Below, one piece after another: positions 31,952 through 35,033 of a stretch of DNA of 35,033 bases. Under the pieces are notes generated by a model, which saw nothing but the letters and a program-made list of their open reading frames with translations, was not told the DNA's origin and did no database searches. The stretch's first letter is position 1. Every line of letters begins with the position of its first letter. Position numbers and translations under genes: made by a program. The DNA is taken from the NCBI GenBank assembly GCA_015061315.1, contig SUWV01000025.1, forward strand, positions 1 through 35,033, written 5' to 3'. The stretch comes from Lentimicrobiaceae bacterium (GTDB lineage Bacteria > Bacteroidota > Bacteroidia > Bacteroidales > F082).

Positions 31952-34798
31952 ATGAAACAGGACGAAAGAAATAATATTTCCGAAGAAGAATTTTTGGAAA
32001 TTTACGGAGCTAAAGAAAACAATCTCAAAGACGTAAGCTTAAAAATTCCTCGCGATAAATTAGTCGTGATAACGGGACTCAGCGGCAGCGGTAAATCTTC
32101 ATTAGCTTTTGAAACTATATACGCTGAAGGTCAACGTCGATATATGGAGTCGATGTCGTCATACGCTCGTCAGTTCATCGGCAATATGGAACGTCCTCAA
32201 GTCGATGACATCAAAGGATTAAGTCCCGTCATCTCAATAGAACAGAAATCTGTCAATAAAAATCCGCGTTCTACTGTAGGAACGATAACAGAGATTTATG
32301 ATTATCTGCGACTTCTGTATGCAAGAGCCGCCGAACCTTTCTCTTATAACACAGGAGAGAAGATGGTTCGCTACTCCGAAGAACAGATTTGCAACATCAT
32401 AATAAAGACATATAAAGATAAAAAAATCAACATCTTAGCTCCCGTAGTAAGAGGACGTAAAGGACATTACAGAGAGCTCTTTGAAAACATACGCCAGCAA
32501 GGATTTCTGAGAGTACGCATCGACGGCGAGATAAATGAACTGAACTTCGGAATGCAAGTCGATAGATATAAAGTACATGATATTGAAATCGTTATCGACA
32601 GACTTCTCGTCGGTGAAGATAAGAACAGAATCAACAAGGCTGTAGAGTTAGCTTTCAAACATGGCAAAGGCTTGCTGTTTGTTTTAGAAGAAGGACAAAG
32701 CGACGTACGTTATTTCAGTCGTTTGTTGATGTGTCCGACGACAGGACTTTCATATCAAGATCCAGAGCCTAACACCTTCTCTTTCAACTCGCCTTACGGA
32801 GCATGTCCAAAATGTAACGGACTCGGCGAGATAACTGTCATCGACATGAACAAGATAATTCCCGATATGGAGAAGAGTATCAAGAAAGGCGGACTCGCTC
32901 CTCTCGGCGAATATAAAAACTCATGGATTTTCAACCAGTTGGAGACATTAGGACTTCATTACGGATTTACCTTAGACACTCCTCTGAAAGAACTTTCCGA
33001 AGAAGCATTAAACACAATTCTTTACGGAACGACAGAAGGCTTCACCGTGACGAAAGAACTTTACGGCACGATGTCGACATTCACAGCCACCTTCGACGGA
33101 TTGATAAATTTCATCATAAAACAAAACGAAGACGAAAACGCCTCAACATCAATAAAACGCTGGGCTGCGAGTTTCATGAACGAGACACAATGTCCTGAAT
33201 GTCACGGAACACGTCTCAAAAAAGAGTCGTTATATTTCAAGATTAACGACAAGAACATAGCCGAGCTCGCTGAGATGAATATAGTCAATCTCGCAAAATG
33301 GATAGACGAATTACCAAAATATCTTAACAGAAAACAAAAAGAAATCGCTACTGATGTCTTGGCAGAAATCAAGAAACGCATCGACTTTCTGTTAAATGTT
33401 GGTATCGATTACCTGAACTTAAATCGTCCATCGAAAAGTCTGTCGGGCGGCGAGGCACAACGCATCCGTCTCGCGACACAAATCGGTTCCTTATTGACAG
33501 GAATACTTTACATCTTGGACGAGCCGAGCATCGGATTACATCAGCGCGACAACCAACGACTTATAGAATCGTTGAAAGAACTGAGAGACATCGGCAACTC
33601 GATAATCGTCGTTGAACACGACAAAGACACGATGTTAGCTTCAGATTATATCGTCGATATTGGACCAGGCGCCGGCAAACACGGAGGCGAGATAACTTTT
33701 GAAGGAACGCCGAAAGAAGTCAAGAAAGGCAAGAGCCTCACCTGCGATTATCTCAATGGCAAGAAGAAGATTGAAGTGCCGAAGACAAGACGCAAGGCAC
33801 GTAACGACGAATACATTATATTAAAAGGCGCGAGAGGACATAACCTTAAAAACGTAACTTTAAAACTTCCGCTCGGCGTGATGACATGCGTGACGGGCGT
33901 CTCAGGCTCAGGAAAATCCAGCTTGATAAACGAGACCCTCTACCCTATCTTAAGCAAACATTTTTATCGTTCGTTAAAAGAACCATTACCTTACGACTCA
34001 ATAGAAGGCTTGGAACATATCGACAAAGTCATTGAAATAGACCAAGCACCGATTGGAAGAACGCCACGTTCAAATCCAGCGACCTACACCAAAGTCTTCG
34101 ACGAGATAAGAAAGTTATACGGCGAGTTGCCAGAGTCTAAGATACGCGGCTACAAGGCAGGACGATTCTCCTTCAACGTAAAAGGCGGCAGATGCGAGAC
34201 TTGTCAAGGCGCGGGAGTAAGAGTCATCGAAATGAACTTCCTGCCCGATGTACAGGTACTATGCGAGACATGCCAAGGAAAACGCTACAACAGAGAGACT
34301 TTGGAAGTGCGATATAAAGGTAAATCCATCAACGATGTCCTAAATCTCACCATCAGCGAAGCATTGACATTCTTCGAAAACATTCCTTCTATAACACAAA
34401 AAATCAAGACATTAGAAGACGTAGGCTTAGGCTATCTCACCTTAGGACAAGCCTCAACGACATTGTCAGGCGGCGAGGCACAACGCGTGAAGTTAGCAGC
34501 CGAGCTATCCAAAAAAGATACAGGAAAGACATTATACATCTTAGACGAACCGACGACGGGACTTCATTTCGAGGACATCAAAGTTCTGATGGAAGTACTT
34601 AACAAATTGGTTGACAAAGGTAACACCGTACTTATCATCGAGCATAACCTTGACGTGATAAAACTTGCTGACCACATCATCGACGTTGGACCTGACGGCG
34701 GCGACAAAGGAGGGACTATCATCAGCGAAGGAACGCCAGAGAAAATCGTTAAAAACAATAAAGGATTTACAGCTAAGTTTTTGAAAGAAGAGATTTAA
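31952..34798 (+). CDS. uvrA: excinuclease ABC subunit A
   Basis: The damage-recognition ATPase of nucleotide excision repair. The 948-residue protein is of normal length with two ABC ATPase halves. They have Walker [10 protein letters not shown] (42-50) and GVSGSGKSS (about 650-658), and signature LSGGEAQR in each half (about 495 and 838). Walker B motifs are [12 protein letters not shown] and [12 protein letters not shown]. Zinc-binding cysteine sets lie at CPKCNG/CPECHG (about 285-415) and CETCQG twice (about 748 and 770). No damaged motifs were noticed. It follows the lytic transglycosylase gene at 2 bases and ends in a CTGAGAAT repeat. No LexA-type box was recognised. Confidence 0.97.
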   Translation: MKQDERNNISEEEFLEIYGAKENNLKDVSLKIPRDKLVVITGLSGSGKSSLAFETIYAEGQRRYMESMSSYARQFIGNMERPQVDDIKGLSPVISIEQKSVNKNPRSTVGTITEIYDYLRLLYARAAEPFSYNTGEKMVRYSEEQICNIIIKTYKDKKINILAPVVRGRKGHYRELFENIRQQGFLRVRIDGEINELNFGMQVDRYKVHDIEIVIDRLLVGEDKNRINKAVELAFKHGKGLLFVLEEGQSDVRYFSRLLMCPTTGLSYQDPEPNTFSFNSPYGACPKCNGLGEITVIDMNKIIPDMEKSIKKGGLAPLGEYKNSWIFNQLETLGLHYGFTLDTPLKELSEEALNTILYGTTEGFTVTKELYGTMSTFTATFDGLINFIIKQNEDENASTSIKRWAASFMNETQCPECHGTRLKKESLYFKINDKNIAELAEMNIVNLAKWIDELPKYLNRKQKEIATDVLAEIKKRIDFLLNVGIDYLNLNRPSKSLSGGEAQRIRLATQIGSLLTGILYILDEPSIGLHQRDNQRLIESLKELRDIGNSIIVVEHDKDTMLASDYIVDIGPGAGKHGGEITFEGTPKEVKKGKSLTCDYLNGKKKIEVPKTRRKARNDEYIILKGARGHNLKNVTLKLPLGVMTCVTGVSGSGKSSLINETLYPILSKHFYRSLKEPLPYDSIEGLEHIDKVIEIDQAPIGRTPRSNPATYTKVFDEIRKLYGELPESKIRGYKAGRFSFNVKGGRCETCQGAGVRVIEMNFLPDVQVLCETCQGKRYNRETLEVRYKGKSINDVLNLTISEALTFFENIPSITQKIKTLEDVGLGYLTLGQASTTLSGGEAQRVKLAAELSKKDTGKTLYILDEPTTGLHFEDIKVLMEVLNKLVDKGNTVLIIEHNLDVIKLADHIIDVGPDGGDKGGTIISEGTPEKIVKNNKGFTAKFLKEEI

Positions 34799-34820
34799 AA
34801 TCTGAGAATCTGAGAGATTG
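34796..34820 (+). repeat. CTGAGAAT repeat after uvrA
   Basis: AAATCTGAGAATCTGAGAG follows the uvrA stop directly on the coding strand, the same position and orientation as after ssrA, tRNA-Arg, yhcC and mazG. Confidence 0.75.
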
Positions 34821-34826
34821 TAAAAC

Positions 34827-35033
34827 TTATATGAATGGCGTATAATAGATTGGCATACAAGTAGTACTGCCATCTTTTCTGTAATCTTTAGTATAAAGTA
34901 ATATCCTATCATTTACACGTGACGAATATTTTTCACAAAAAACATCCAAAGACTTATGTGTCTTATATCCAGACGATTTTACTTCTATAGGTACTATCTT
35001 TGCTCCTTTAGACAATAAAAAGTCTATTTCATA
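34827..35033 (-). CDS. 3' end of a DUF4143 AAA-type ATPase (partial)
   Basis: Only the last 68 codons are in the window; the frame is open through base 35033, so the start lies beyond. The visible sequence YEIDFLLSKG, PIEVKSS, HKSLDVFCEKY and MPIYYTPFI matches the C-terminal DUF4143 domain. This domain is fused to an AAA ATPase in a large family of bacterial proteins, whose end shows the same EIDF...EVKSS nuclease-like pattern. Function in the cell is not established. The gene converges on uvrA with only 28 bases between stops. Confidence 0.8.
   Translation of the reverse strand, partial: YEIDFLLSKGAKIVPIEVKSSGYKTHKSLDVFCEKYSSRVNDRILLYTKDYRKDGSTTCMPIYYTPFI

Overview
The window looks like chromosomal DNA of a Bacteroidota bacterium, most likely a gut- or rumen-type Bacteroidales. 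The evidence is: an A+T-rich genome; a tmRNA tag ending GENNYALAA; the Bacteroidota sigma factor -7 box (TAnnTTTG) ahead of many transcription units; two secreted proteins with type IX secretion (Por) tails; and DUF2027-Smr and DUF4143 proteins typical of this phylum. The species cannot be fixed from the sequence alone.

Layout. 1-332 is the 3' part of ssrA (tmRNA), followed by terminators. 516-6438 (minus) is a complete type I restriction-modification locus, hsdM-hsdS-hsdR. Upstream of it lies a strongly structured, terminator-ended RNA candidate (about 6517-6735, minus), then tRNA-Arg(CCG). 7212-8138 is a YhcC-type radical SAM gene. 8368-8922 is an internally deleted DUF1016/YhcG nuclease relic. 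8945-10714 carries a DUF2027-Smr protein and a SpoU-type RNA methyltransferase. 10854-16234 holds two tandem paralogous T9SS-exported proteins. 16397-18667 has a YjjG-like HAD phosphatase converging on a cdsA-psd phospholipid pair. 18721-19250 is a gene-free, repeat-rich spacer. 19251-20959 has a PAP2 phosphatase and mazG.

21062-26568 is the most interesting region. It is a tightly packed minus-strand operon of an MsbA-like ABC exporter, a protein strikingly like animal steroid 5-alpha-reductase, an Old Yellow Enzyme-type flavin reductase, and two short-chain dehydrogenases. This gene content fits a 3-oxo-delta4-steroid or bile-acid reduction route (ring A reduction plus hydroxysteroid redox), as reported for isoallo-bile-acid production in gut Bacteroidales. 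purB lies just upstream, then a small lipocalin. 28880-34798 (plus) carries lpd, rfbC, a lytic transglycosylase and uvrA. The window ends in the 3' end of a DUF4143 ATPase gene.

A second theme is a family of degenerate 7-9 bp tandem repeats. They sit directly after the stop codons or RNA ends of many genes, often in an orientation fixed relative to the upstream gene. In several places they supply the stop codon, build a terminator, or appear inside coding sequence (PAP2 and one SDR).
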